This document shows positions 49,064 through 56,817 of a stretch of DNA of 64,000 nt, one piece after another; the first letter of the stretch is position 1, and each line of letters starts with the position of its first letter. The stretch lies in NCBI GenBank assembly GCA_964244495.1, contig CAXTIU010000001.1, positions 424,522 through 488,521 on the forward strand. Reading direction: 5' to 3'. The position numbers and the translations under genes were made by a program. Source of the DNA: RH-AL1 sp964244495. Its GTDB lineage: Bacteria > Pseudomonadota > Alphaproteobacteria > Rhizobiales > Beijerinckiaceae. The notes below the pieces were generated by a model. That model made no database searches. It was given only the letters and a program-made list of their open reading frames with translations, and was not told the origin of the DNA.

Positions 49064-49560
49064 GATGCCACCTGCATCAGCATGGGAGGGAAGCATTCGA
49101 GGATGTGCAGCCGCTTCTTCGTGAGCCCGGCGAAGCGCCAGCCGGCCTGGTAGAAGCAGTGGCCCCACGTCGGGCGACCAGCGCGCATGGTCGGCGCGAC
49201 CTCGCGGGGATCCACGAAGGTGAAGAGGCGCTCGCCGGGCCAACGTGCCCAGGCCAACTCCATGGCTTGAAGGAGCAGCGTGCTGGCGACCGGGCCGCTC
49301 TCGCGTCGGTAGATCGCGCAGTTCACGCCGACCTGTCCGTCGAACCGGTGCTCCTCGCGGCGCCAGACGCAGAGCGCGCCGGCGTCGGCGGTGACGAGGA
49401 GGAGCTTGTGGCCGGGGCCGACGATCAGCTTCGACGCCCGGCGACCGTCGCGCCGGTCGTCCTTGAAGCTGTAGTGCCGACTGAAGAGGTCGCGCGCGGT
49501 GTCGTTGCCGTCGAGCACCTCGATCCATCCGCTGCCGAAGAGGAAGGGTTGCGCGTTCAT
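49060..49560 (-). CDS. GNAT-like phage protein (possible Mom-type modifier)
   Basis: A 166-residue protein (GWIEVLDGNDTARDLFSRHY, LIVGPGHKLLLVTADAGALC, GVNCAIYRRESG, ERLFTFVDPREV, WGHCFYQAGWRFAGLTKKRL). Strand order and the WGHCFYQAGW motif suggest an acetyltransferase-like fold, as in phage DNA-modifying Mom proteins. Similarity to Mom itself is not demonstrated. It overlaps its neighbours by 4 bases, in a cluster of DNA-modification genes. Confidence 0.45.
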   Translation of the reverse strand: MNAQPFLFGSGWIEVLDGNDTARDLFSRHYSFKDDRRDGRRASKLIVGPGHKLLLVTADAGALCVWRREEHRFDGQVGVNCAIYRRESGPVASTLLLQAMELAWARWPGERLFTFVDPREVAPTMRAGRPTWGHCFYQAGWRFAGLTKKRLHILECFPPMLMQVAS

Positions 49561-49697
49561 GCGAACCCCGCCAGCAGCGCCTGCACCGACCCGTCGGGAT
49601 GCACCGTGTCGAGCCAAGTGTCGGCGGTCGGCTCGTCGCCGGTCCAGCTGTCCGGCCAGGTGCCGCGCGCGATGAGGTCCTCGATGCGGGCGTTCAT
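49557..49697 (-). CDS. Very small phage protein, 46 aa
   Basis: ATG at 49697 to TGA at 49557, overlapping both neighbours by 4 bases. The product (MNARIEDLIARGTWPDSWTG, DEPTADTWLDTVHPDGSVQA) is Trp- and Asp-rich. The coupling at both ends suggests it is real. No family recognised. Confidence 0.5.
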   Translation of the reverse strand: MNARIEDLIARGTWPDSWTGDEPTADTWLDTVHPDGSVQALLAGFA

Positions 49698-50761
49698 GCG
49701 GCCTCCATCGGCGCGCAGTGCAGGCCGCATTCGGTGTCGTGCTCGTCGTCCTCGGTGCTATCGGTCAGTTCTGGCGACCGGCGGACCTCGTCGACGAGGT
49801 CACGCACGAAGTCGCGTCGATCGAAGAACTGACCCAATCGAACCTCTTGCTGATCCCACCAGACGGGCGCGCTGGGCAGGTCGCGGATGATCCGCTTGCG
49901 GAGGGCGCGGCCTTTGAGGAAGCACAAGGTGCAGTTGCCTTCCCAGGGCTGAAGGCCGAGATCAAAGCCCTGCGGCTGCACGCCGGACTCCATGCGTCCG
50001 GTCGGACCCAGCCAGTAGGCGAGCACGTCGGCCTTCGTGGCACGAGCCTTCGACATCGGGTGCAGCAGCCGGAGCGGCGGGTCGCGAGGCACTTCCTTCT
50101 TCAGCTTGCGGTCCCAACGGAAGTTGGCGTTGGCGTGAGCCTTGAGGATGCGGTGCCCTTCATCGGCACGGAGCCCGATGACTTCCGCGTAGCAGCCCGG
50201 TAGCCAGCCGAACGATGCCGCGAGCGCGGTGAGCGGCCCGACCTTCAGCAGTTCAGTGCACCAGCGTTCCGACCAGTTCGGCAGCCGTTGCTTCATCGCG
50301 ATCAGGGCTTCGAAGGGCTCGCCCGTGCGGGAGGCGGAGTTGAAGCCGACGCGTTCGAAGCCGGCCTCGGCGACCATGCGGCGCCCTGGATCGTTCGCGT
50401 CCAGCCAAGCGGTGAGCGACGCTGTTCCGACAGCGCGTGCCGGCGTTGGCCGCCATTCGATCCAGTGGACCGGGACACCCCAGCGCGTCTCCACCTCGTG
50501 GACGAAGCGCAGCGTTTCCTCGCGCTCCTTGCCCGTGTTGGCGAAGGCGACATGCACGTCGGATGGCAGCACGCCGCCGTGCGCATCAAGGATCTGCCGC
50601 AGCATGAACGCGCTGGTGCGACCTCCCGAAAAGGAGATCAGCGCTGGGCCACGGATCAGGTACGGGTTAAGGCTATCGACAGGCGTGGGGGTGAGGTCGA
50701 CGGCCTTGGCCGCGACCATGCGGACGCCATCGGAGAAGAGGTCGGGCTGCAGGTGCTTCAT
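49694..50761 (-). CDS. PAPS reductase / DndC-like PP-loop protein
   Basis: A 355-residue protein with a PP-loop motif (ALISFSGGRTSAFMLRQIL), FANTGKEREETLRFVHEVE, and a cysteine pair near the C-terminus (GNCTLCFLKGRALRKR). Such proteins activate sulfur or nucleotides and are common in phages; DndC relatives take part in phosphorothioate DNA modification. Its exact reaction here is unknown. It lies in the modification cluster and overlaps its neighbours by 4 bases. Confidence 0.7.
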   Translation of the reverse strand: MKHLQPDLFSDGVRMVAAKAVDLTPTPVDSLNPYLIRGPALISFSGGRTSAFMLRQILDAHGGVLPSDVHVAFANTGKEREETLRFVHEVETRWGVPVHWIEWRPTPARAVGTASLTAWLDANDPGRRMVAEAGFERVGFNSASRTGEPFEALIAMKQRLPNWSERWCTELLKVGPLTALAASFGWLPGCYAEVIGLRADEGHRILKAHANANFRWDRKLKKEVPRDPPLRLLHPMSKARATKADVLAYWLGPTGRMESGVQPQGFDLGLQPWEGNCTLCFLKGRALRKRIIRDLPSAPVWWDQQEVRLGQFFDRRDFVRDLVDEVRRSPELTDSTEDDEHDTECGLHCAPMEAA

Positions 50762-51090
50762 GCGTCCTCCAGCACGTCGACGCGCTCGGGCATCGGGCTC
50801 AGGAGCGAGCGGAGCGTCTCAATCGACGTCGGACGCACCGGCCGGAACCGAGTCGCCGCGTAGCTCGGCTCGACCTCCTCGGCGCCGTTGCCCGTGACGA
50901 ATTGGTCGCGCGGGTTGATCACCTCGACAAGGAGGAAGCCGATGCTATCCGGGCCGTCACAGGTGACTTCGCGTATGGTGTAGATCCGCTTGAGCCGCAG
51001 GCGGGCGGCGATTTCGTCACAAGTAACGTGCGGACGATCGTCAATGCAGACGACTTGCTGCCCGGCGACGTGCCAATCCTGCATCCTCAT
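50758..51090 (-). CDS. Conserved phage protein, 110 aa
   Basis: A beta-rich protein (VAGQQVVCIDDRPHVTCDEI, LRLKRIYTIREVTCDG, FLLVEVINPRDQF, RFRPVRPTSIETLRSLLSPM). This pattern (CVDD, YTIRE, VEV-NP, RFRPV) recurs in a family of alphaproteobacterial phage proteins of unknown function. Coupled to both neighbours by 4-bp overlaps. Confidence 0.6.
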   Translation of the reverse strand: MRMQDWHVAGQQVVCIDDRPHVTCDEIAARLRLKRIYTIREVTCDGPDSIGFLLVEVINPRDQFVTGNGAEEVEPSYAATRFRPVRPTSIETLRSLLSPMPERVDVLEDA

Positions 51091-51779
51091 GCCGCCGCCA
51101 CCTCATCACCAAGACCGACGATTGTTCCGGGGTAGCGGCGCAGCGGCAGCGGTACGGCGTCGTCCGGCACGCGGTGGCGCCCGCGCGCCATGGGGTGGGT
51201 CGGATCGCCGGCGCCGGTCTCGCCCAGGCAGAACAGCTTCAGGACCGCCGAGCGCGGCGGCCACACGCTGGTGCGGTCGGGATCGTCGACTGCGTCGAGC
51301 AGGCGCTCGGCGGCGAGTTGGGCGTCGTAGTGGAGCGGTCCCGGCGGCGAGCCCCATGCCGCCATCGCGGCGTCGAACGGCGCCAGCAGCGCGGCGGCCA
51401 TGCTCTGCCCGGCCCGAAACTGGTCGCGGGCATGCCAGTCTTGCCGCTCGTCCCAGCGCCACCAGTTCCGCAGCTCGGACGGCTTCGACGACCGGTACGG
51501 AAACAGGTTGACGACGAGCAGCCCGTCGAAGCCCCAGCGCCAGGAGAAGGCGATGATGCGCTTCAGCGTGGGGTCGTCGACGTGGGCGTCGGCCTTCGAC
51601 GGGTTCAGCATGATCCACGGTAGGATCGCGCCGCTGCCGAGCGCACCGTTGTGCCACCAGCGTTGCAGAGACCATCGGTAGGTGCCGCAGGCCGAGATCG
51701 AGGCCAGGCCGCTGACCTGCAGGTCGAGCGGACGGTGCGGGCGGCAGCGGGGTGCGGCGAGGAGGGCGGCGGTGCTCAC
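51087..51779 (-). CDS. DUF1643 protein
   Basis: GTG at 51779 overlaps the stop of the MT-A70 gene (GTGA), so it is preferred over an ATG at 51797. The protein contains the DUF1643 pattern WIMLNPSKADAHVDDPTLKR, GFDGLLVVNLFPYRSSKP. No activity is established. It is encoded next to the MT-A70 methyltransferase. Confidence 0.8.
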   Translation of the reverse strand: MSTAALLAAPRCRPHRPLDLQVSGLASISACGTYRWSLQRWWHNGALGSGAILPWIMLNPSKADAHVDDPTLKRIIAFSWRWGFDGLLVVNLFPYRSSKPSELRNWWRWDERQDWHARDQFRAGQSMAAALLAPFDAAMAAWGSPPGPLHYDAQLAAERLLDAVDDPDRTSVWPPRSAVLKLFCLGETGAGDPTHPMARGRHRVPDDAVPLPLRRYPGTIVGLGDEVAAA

Positions 51780-52471
51780 GAGCGGAACTCCCCGCAAGGG
51801 GCGAGGTCAAGCAAGCTGAACTGGTCGGGGCACGCGATCGCGGGCGGCACGCGGACCTGGCGCGCAGCCCGCTTGTAGGCCGGATCGTCGAACACGCCGG
51901 CCTCGTCGCCCCAGGCTTCCCAGCCCGGGCGGGTCTTGCGCGAGAACAGGTCGGACCGGCGCGCCGGGCCGAACAGGGTCTCAGCGACCTGGTAGGCCTC
52001 GTCCGGCTTCTCGCTGTGCCGCCGCAACGGACCCTCGATCACGTTGCGGATCGAGCGCGAGCACGTCGGCGGGTTGCCGACGCGGCCGAGCAGGAACATC
52101 TCCGCGTTGCCGCGCAGGACGTAGCCGGGCCCGAAGGCGAGCTTGCCAGTGCGCCCGCGCTTGATCCACGGACCGCCGGTCACGTAGGTGAAACCCCACC
52201 GCGCCATGACGAAGCGGGCGGCGTCCATCATCGGGAACGTGCCCCACAGCCACAGCCAGCAGTCGCGCTTGGCGAGGTAGCCGACCGGCATCGCCGCGAT
52301 GGCGGCGGTCGGCAGGCAGCGGTACTGGCCCTGCGGCGCCTTGGTGGCCCCGCTGTCTGACCGCAGCTCGAACAGCCACGGCGGGTCGGCCATGATCACG
52401 TCGAACGACAGGATCGGCAGGGGATCGAAGAAGGCGGAGGGATCCGGGCGGCCGAAGGCAGGCGCGTTCAT
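51776..52471 (-). CDS. MT-A70 family adenine methyltransferase
   Basis: A 231-residue protein with the MT-A70 DPPW motif (FDVIMADPPWLFELR), then WLWLWGTFPMMDAARFVMA, GNAEMFLLGRVGNP and HSEKPDEAYQVAETLFG. It would methylate adenine N6 in DNA or possibly RNA. One of three methyltransferases in the early operon; coupled at both ends. Confidence 0.88.
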   Translation of the reverse strand: MNAPAFGRPDPSAFFDPLPILSFDVIMADPPWLFELRSDSGATKAPQGQYRCLPTAAIAAMPVGYLAKRDCWLWLWGTFPMMDAARFVMARWGFTYVTGGPWIKRGRTGKLAFGPGYVLRGNAEMFLLGRVGNPPTCSRSIRNVIEGPLRRHSEKPDEAYQVAETLFGPARRSDLFSRKTRPGWEAWGDEAGVFDDPAYKRAARQVRVPPAIACPDQFSLLDLAPCGEFRS

Positions 52472-52683
52472 GCCGCCATCCTCTCGACCTGCTCACGGTG
52501 CGCGAGGCACGCGAAGCGACCGGTCTTCCCCTTCAGCAGCGCGACGTCGAACCCGAAGGCACCCCATGCTCCGCAGACGCGGCAGAGGTGCGCGGCGTCA
52601 CAAGCGGCATTGTCGGAGGCCGGCGCGGATCGCGGCGGCGCTTGGCGCTCGGCTGGTGCCAGGGCGAAGAGGTCGGTCGTCAT
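52468..52683 (-). CDS. Small zinc-finger-like protein, 71 aa
   Basis: ATG at 52683 to TGA at 52468. Contains two Cys/His groups, HLCRVCGAWGAFG and FACLAHREQVE, that could bind one zinc. Coupled by 4-bp overlaps on both sides. Similar small treble-clef-like proteins are common in phage early operons; target unknown. Confidence 0.5.
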   Translation of the reverse strand: MTTDLFALAPAERQAPPRSAPASDNAACDAAHLCRVCGAWGAFGFDVALLKGKTGRFACLAHREQVERMAA

Positions 52684-53093
52684 GCCGCCCTCGCGATGCG
52701 GGTCTTCAGCTGCCAGTGCTCGACCGCCTTCTCGACGTCGCCGATCGAGCGGACGATCGCGTATGGAGAGCCCGACACGATGAGGAAGAGGCGGAACTCT
52801 TCCTGGGCGTCGGTCAGGAACCCGCTTTCGGTCTTCGTCTCCAGCCGCCAGACTTGGCCGCCCGGCCCGGCGATCTCGACGTCGAAGACGCCGGCGAGGA
52901 CGCCGGTGGCCTTCAGCTTCGCCGCCTCGGGCTTGTTGCGAGCGCCCCCGTTGGGGACCGAGAAGACGCGGTAGAGCCGAGGATCGAGCACGGTGCGCAG
53001 CCACCCGACGATGCCGGCCTGGATGCCGTCCTCGAGCTGGCGAGGTCGTCCGCAGCGGCGCGGCGCGAGCGCGAGGGCCTCGGCGAGCTTCAT
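52680..53093 (-). CDS. VRR-NUC domain nuclease
   Basis: ATG at 53093, 137 residues. Shows the VRR-NUC pattern: EDGIQAGIVGWLR, VFSVPNGGARNKPEAAKLKA, GVLAGVFDVEIAG, WRLETKTESGFLTDAQEEFR, with the acidic/lysine nuclease core (D..V, E-x-K). It may act as a nickase or junction nuclease in recombination or replication. Coupled to the AAA+ gene. Confidence 0.85.
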   Translation of the reverse strand: MKLAEALALAPRRCGRPRQLEDGIQAGIVGWLRTVLDPRLYRVFSVPNGGARNKPEAAKLKATGVLAGVFDVEIAGPGGQVWRLETKTESGFLTDAQEEFRLFLIVSGSPYAIVRSIGDVEKAVEHWQLKTRIARAA

Positions 53094-54067
53094 GGGCGCG
53101 CCTCCGTCCGGGTCGGCGGCCACGGCTTGCCGGCGAGCTGCTGGACCGACTTTGGCTCGCGCCAAAGGTGCGGCACGACGTGCGGCGGCAGCATGTACTC
53201 GGGGTGCGGGGCGACCTGGGCCAGCACCCTCGCGAAGACCGACACGGGGTCGCTCGTGTCCTGCTGCAGCTTCGGGCCGAGCACGAGGAGGCGCTTGACG
53301 CCCTCGGTCAGCTGTCGGAGCAGCGAGGGCGCGGCGCCGTCCGTGAGCAGTACGAGTTCGTCGAGCAGTTCGTCCTCGAAGTGGAACGGCAGCCCGTAGC
53401 GCCGCATGATCGCGAAACGCTCGTCGAAGCCCGGCAGCTCGACGGTCAGCTGCATGCCGAAGCGTCGCCAGATCGCCGGGTCGATCGCGTCCTGGCGGTT
53501 GGTGGCTGCGAACAGGCGCCCGTCCAGAGCCTCGATGTTGGTGAGGAGCGCCGTCACCATCGCGTTCTGCTCGCGGGCGGCGGCCTGATTGTCCTTCGTG
53601 CGTACCGTGGCGAGCGCATCGATCTCGTCGATGAAGCCGACGACGTTGCCGCGATGGCGGCGCAGCGCGTCGAAATACTTCGCGATGTTCCGGCCCGATG
53701 ACCCGAGGTATCGGCCGACCATGTTCTCGGCGCGCGCCACGACGAGCGGCAGGCCGAGGCGGGCGGCGAAGTGGTGGGCGAGCGTCGTCTTCCCGCAGCC
53801 GGGCGGACCGAACAGCAGGCAGGTCTGCCGAGGCTTGACGCCGACCGCCTCCAGCTCCGAGGCGAGGCGCGCCTCGATCATCCACTCTCGCACGGCGTCG
53901 CGCACCGGCCGCGTCAGGATCGGCTCGTCGCACTTGTCCGGAAGGCGGATCTCGACGAGGTCGCCGCAGCGGCTCTCGATGTCCGCCGCCACGACGCCGG
54001 GCAGAGCCGAAGCTTCACGGATGCGACGCGTGCTCAAGGGTCGGTCGACGTGCTCGCCCGTGGTCAC
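53090..54067 (-). CDS. AAA+ ATPase
   Basis: A 325-residue ATPase with Walker A (LLFGPPGCGKTT), Walker B (VVGFIDEIDALA), a sensor region (GRLFAATNRQDAIDP) and an arginine-finger-like WRRF. The closest layout is FtsH/Cdc48-type AAA proteins. In this context it may help replication, remodel a nucleoprotein complex, or act with the adjacent VRR-NUC nuclease. Confidence 0.85.
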   Translation of the reverse strand: MTTGEHVDRPLSTRRIREASALPGVVAADIESRCGDLVEIRLPDKCDEPILTRPVRDAVREWMIEARLASELEAVGVKPRQTCLLFGPPGCGKTTLAHHFAARLGLPLVVARAENMVGRYLGSSGRNIAKYFDALRRHRGNVVGFIDEIDALATVRTKDNQAAAREQNAMVTALLTNIEALDGRLFAATNRQDAIDPAIWRRFGMQLTVELPGFDERFAIMRRYGLPFHFEDELLDELVLLTDGAAPSLLRQLTEGVKRLLVLGPKLQQDTSDPVSVFARVLAQVAPHPEYMLPPHVVPHLWREPKSVQQLAGKPWPPTRTEARP

Positions 54068-54069
54068 GG

Positions 54070-54729
54070 CTAGGCTCCCCGCGCCGGCTGATCACCGCCG
54101 GGTGGGCGTCGCCGCCATGCTTCGGGCAGGTCCATGCCGTCCGATCCGCTCGCCTCGCACCATCCCTCGTCCCAGGCGGCGCGTCGCATGTCGCCGGCCG
54201 GGAACGGGTTCTGCAGGACGGTTTGGCCGGCGGCGAAATCGCTGCGGCCCTGGCCGCGAGCGCCCTCCTCCAGTGCCCGCTCGTCGGGCGCCTCGGCGGT
54301 CGCGGGAGGCGCCTCGTCCTCGTCATCGGCGGATGCGGCTTCGGATGCTGGATCGGCCGCCGGCGTGTCGGGCGCGTCGTCCGTCTTCCTCGACCGCTTG
54401 TCCCGAGGCTCCTCCGACGGTTCCTCCCGCTGGTCGAAGCGCTGGCGCGCGTCGTCGCCCAGGGGCTTGCCGTCGAGAATGCCGAGGGTCGCCCGGTAAA
54501 CGTCGACGATGGACTCGGTCTCACGCTGGGCGGCGCGCTGGGTCTGGTCCATCTGCGAGTCCTTCACGACCCGCCGGAGCGCCTTGACGTCGAAGCCTTG
54601 CGCTTTGGCTTCGGCGTAGACGTCCTTGATGTCGTCAGCGAGCGACTTCTTCTCCTCCTCCAGCCGCACGATGCGGTCGCGGAGGGAGCGGAGCAGCTTG
54701 TTCGTCGACTGGGATGCACCTGAGCCCAT
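54070..54729 (-). CDS. GapR-like (DUF2312) protein fused to an RMF-like domain
   Basis: ATG at 54729, 219 residues. Residues about 10-85 match GapR/DUF2312 (LRDRIVRLEEEKKSLADDIK, DVYAEAKAQGFDVKALRRVV, ESIVDVYRATLG), a nucleoid protein that encircles AT-rich or overtwisted DNA. An acidic linker follows, then about 170-205 (GRSDFAAGQTVLQNPFPAGD, WDEGWCEA) resembles ribosome modulation factor. Normal GapR is about 90 residues, so this is a fusion. It lies two bases upstream of the AAA+ start. Confidence 0.75.
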   Translation of the reverse strand: MGSGASQSTNKLLRSLRDRIVRLEEEKKSLADDIKDVYAEAKAQGFDVKALRRVVKDSQMDQTQRAAQRETESIVDVYRATLGILDGKPLGDDARQRFDQREEPSEEPRDKRSRKTDDAPDTPAADPASEAASADDEDEAPPATAEAPDERALEEGARGQGRSDFAAGQTVLQNPFPAGDMRRAAWDEGWCEASGSDGMDLPEAWRRRPPGGDQPARGA

Positions 54730-54731
54730 GG

Positions 54732-54878
54732 TCAGTCCTCGGTAGGGAAAGGTTGCGCGCGGCGTGACCAGCGCTCCGCTCGCGACAGCCACTTTTCGGC
54801 CGTCCGCTTGCGCCGCTTGGCGATCCACCCGGCGGCCGCCGCGCAGCCCGCGAAATACGTCCGCGCCAGGCCGTTCAT
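54732..54878 (-). CDS. Very small basic protein, 48 aa
   Basis: ATG at 54878, stop just before the gapR-like gene. The product has a hydrophobic start (LARTYFAGCAAAAGWIA) and a basic C-terminus (KRRKRTAEKWLSRAERWSRR). It overlaps the upstream gene by 4 bases. No family recognised. Confidence 0.45.
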   Translation of the reverse strand: MNGLARTYFAGCAAAAGWIAKRRKRTAEKWLSRAERWSRRAQPFPTED

Positions 54879-55231
54879 GCCAGCCGATCCAGGCGCTGCT
54901 GCATGGCCTCGAAGTCGCGCCGCAGGGCGGTGACCTCCTGCTCCTGGAGGGCCGGCCGTAGCCAACCGAGCGGCGCCGGATGGACGTCGGCGAGGAACTC
55001 GGGGCCGTAGGCCCAGATCAGCGCGAACATCATGATCGCGCCGGGCGCGGACTGGCGCTCCAGCATCTTGGCCACTGTCGCGTGCTGGATGCCCCACGCC
55101 GTGAGGTCGGCGACGACGTTGTCGACCGTGCGCTCCGGGTGCGCCCGGCGCAGGAAGGCGGCGACGCGCTCCCCGACAAATGTCGGTGCGATGACGTACT
55201 TCTGTCGTCGGTTTCCGGACAACTGTCGCAT
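54875..55231 (-). CDS. Early HTH-like DNA-binding protein, 118 aa
   Basis: ATG at 55231 has GAGGA five bases upstream; ATG at 55255 lies in a palindrome. Contains VGERVAAFLRRAHPERTVDN, VVADLTAWGIQHATVAKML, a plausible helix-turn-helix, and a C-terminal helix (LQEQEVTALRRDFEAMQQRL). Located at the start of the early operon, it may be a regulator. Confidence 0.5.
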   Translation of the reverse strand: MRQLSGNRRQKYVIAPTFVGERVAAFLRRAHPERTVDNVVADLTAWGIQHATVAKMLERQSAPGAIMMFALIWAYGPEFLADVHPAPLGWLRPALQEQEVTALRRDFEAMQQRLDRLA

Positions 55232-55237
55232 CGGGAT

Positions 55238-55260
55238 CCTCGATGGTGTGACCATCGAGG
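55238..55260. promoter_or_regulatory. Palindrome at the start of an early gene
   Basis: Perfect inverted repeat CCTCGATGGT-GTG-ACCATCGAGG, 7 bases upstream of the preferred start codon (55231) of the HTH-like gene. It may be an operator for that protein or an mRNA hairpin controlling translation. Confidence 0.55.
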
Positions 55261-55296
55261 GCGCTGGTGATGACGACGGAAAGTGAGAGGCGAACG

Positions 55297-55773
55297 TCAC
55301 GGCGAATACCCCCGCAAAGGAGCAAACAGGTGCACGGACGGACCGGCATCGCGCGCAGGCTTGGTGGCACAGGGCGTGATGGCGGGGATGGTGGAAACAG
55401 GATCGGACCCGGTTGGCGCCGGGCCGATCCGCCCGCCTTGGCGGGCGCTGTCGGCGTTGTGCACGTTCAGCAGCTGGCCGGGCGGATCGACGACGCGGAG
55501 GGCGCGGGTCGGCGTCATGTCGCGCCAGCGCGCAGGAACATAGCGCCCAGGGATGGACCACTCCGCCGCTCTGCCGGCATCAGGCGCCATCGCCCACGCC
55601 TCGCGCTCCAGGATCGCCAGCGCCAGCAGCTTCGCCTCGGCGAACGGCAGGGACACGACGATGCGCGACCCGTCCCCTGCGCCTGCCACGACGAAGCCAA
55701 CCGTGGCGGATCGCGAGGCCTGGTCGACGGCGAGGTCGCCAGTCCAGGTGACGAGGGTCGGGCGGGCGCTCAC
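55297..55773 (-). CDS. Early phage protein of unknown function, 158 aa
   Basis: GTG at 55773 overlaps the stop of the Cro-like gene (GTGA). The first 100 residues look like a single fold (RSATVGFVVAGAGDGSRIVV, EAKLLALAILEREAWAMAP); the remainder is low-complexity. No family recognised. Confidence 0.5.
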   Translation of the reverse strand: MSARPTLVTWTGDLAVDQASRSATVGFVVAGAGDGSRIVVSLPFAEAKLLALAILEREAWAMAPDAGRAAEWSIPGRYVPARWRDMTPTRALRVVDPPGQLLNVHNADSARQGGRIGPAPTGSDPVSTIPAITPCATKPARDAGPSVHLFAPLRGYSP

Positions 55774-56003
55774 GACGTGGCCCCGGTGTCCTCCAGGGTG
55801 AGCGTGCGGCCAGGACGCTCTGGCGCGATCTCATCGAGAGATACGCAACCGCCAGTCGCGTCACGTATCTTGATTGCTAGGTTGAGTGACGCGCCGCGCC
55901 GACCGTCTAAGAGCCGGCTGATCGTTGACGGTTGCACATTGATCCGCCGCGCGAACTCGGCAGGCTTCAACGTCTCTTCAGCAAGGTATTCGGCAAGCCT
56001 CAT
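55770..56003 (-). CDS. Cro-like XRE regulator
   Basis: ATG at 56003, 77 residues. An XRE helix-turn-helix (KPAEFARRINVQPSTISRLL, then SLNLAIKIRDATGG) occupies most of the protein. It is divergent from the CI-like repressor across the operator cluster, the layout of lambda cro/cI, and it heads the early operon. An in-frame TTG at 56027 lies inside an operator and is not favoured. Confidence 0.8.
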   Translation of the reverse strand: MRLAEYLAEETLKPAEFARRINVQPSTISRLLDGRRGASLNLAIKIRDATGGCVSLDEIAPERPGRTLTLEDTGATS

Positions 56004-56013
56004 GTTGACACTT

Positions 56014-56102
56014 TTGCCATATGGCAAGCAATAATGTCAATCGCGTTTTGCCAATTGGCTCTGGCTTGCCGGTGATAATAGGGGAGGATTGCCATATGGC
56101 AT
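56014..56102. promoter_or_regulatory. Immunity operators between cro-like and cI-like genes
   Basis: Three sites share TTGCC-N4-GGCAA: perfect TTGCCATATGGCAA (56014-56027), weaker TTGCCAATTGGCTC (56048-56061) and TTGCCATATGGCAT (56089-56102). The last covers the repressor start codon. The first lies just downstream of a TTGACA (minus, 56040-56035), a probable -35 for the early operon. TGATAAT (56073-56079) is a candidate -10 for the repressor gene. Confidence 0.8.
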
Positions 56103-56578
56103 CCGGCCCCCTTCCGAACCTGAAGCAGCTCCGTAACGGACGCGACCCCGTTGTCTCCTTCGAGAGGCTCTCAGAGATGACGGGCATCTCCGTCTCGCAA
56201 CTCTCACGATACGAAAATGGTACAAGCCCAAAGGAGAAGAAAGAACGCGTCCCAACATTGCCAGAACTGAAGAGGCTTGCGGAGATATTCCAAGTTACAA
56301 TCTCTCAATTAGTCGATGACAGATCGCTTTCATCGAAAGGCGTATATACCCCGAAACTTAACGATGAGGATGACATTCAAGTAAAGGTCGGGGTTCTTCG
56401 CTTCCTGGTAACCGAGGCAATGCTGCAGGAGGGGCTCTCTCAGAATGAGGCCTCAGCCTACGCAGTCGGCGTGATCGGATCGCTAGAAGCGCGTCTAAGT
56501 GAGACTGCTGTTGTTCATTTAGTGCATGCCCACAGTACGCCTGAATTAGGAGTTCCAAAAGTTGGCGATCCATCGTGA
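56096..56578 (+). CDS. CI-like phage repressor (HTH, no peptidase domain)
   Basis: ATG at 56096 follows GGGGAGG. The 160-residue protein has an N-terminal XRE domain (FERLSEMTGISVSQLSRYEN, LPELKRLAEIFQVTISQL) and a helical C-terminus likely for dimerisation. It lacks an S24 peptidase, so RecA-driven self-cleavage is not expected. The gene has visibly lower GC than its neighbours, typical of phage immunity genes. It should maintain lysogeny by binding the flanking operators. Confidence 0.8.
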   Translation: MASGPLPNLKQLRNGRDPVVSFERLSEMTGISVSQLSRYENGTSPKEKKERVPTLPELKRLAEIFQVTISQLVDDRSLSSKGVYTPKLNDEDDIQVKVGVLRFLVTEAMLQEGLSQNEASAYAVGVIGSLEARLSETAVVHLVHAHSTPELGVPKVGDPS

Positions 56579-56715
56579 CCGCTAATTCACCCATCCTCCC
56601 GGCCCCACTACGGCGACGTTGCGCCTTTGCCGTACTCGATCAAGCCGTTAACCTTTCATGTTCCATTTCCCTCCGGCAAGGGACAGCGCGCCGCACCGCT
56701 CTTGGACGTGGTCGT

Positions 56716-56817
56716 ATGACGATTGACCCGTTCGCGATCGCGTTACCAACTCTTTCGGTTGATCGCCGCGCGCCTATGGGCGAGGCGCTCCACGCGGTCG
56801 GAAAGTACGAGGGATGA
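56716..56817 (+). CDS. Possible short upstream ORF, 33 aa
   Basis: ATG at 56716 to TGA at 56817, overlapping the start of the next gene as ATGA. The product (MTIDPFAIALPTLSVDRRAP) may only couple translation of the 237-residue gene. No clear ribosome binding site. Confidence 0.3.
   Translation: MTIDPFAIALPTLSVDRRAPMGEALHAVGKYEG

Noticed and set aside
53090..54067. AAA+ ATPase as the AAA+ part of DnaA or a MuB-like protein
   Set aside because: Walker motifs (GPPGCGKT, FIDEID) and layout fit FtsH/Cdc48-type ATPases; no transposase of Mu type is present, so replication by transposition is not supported.
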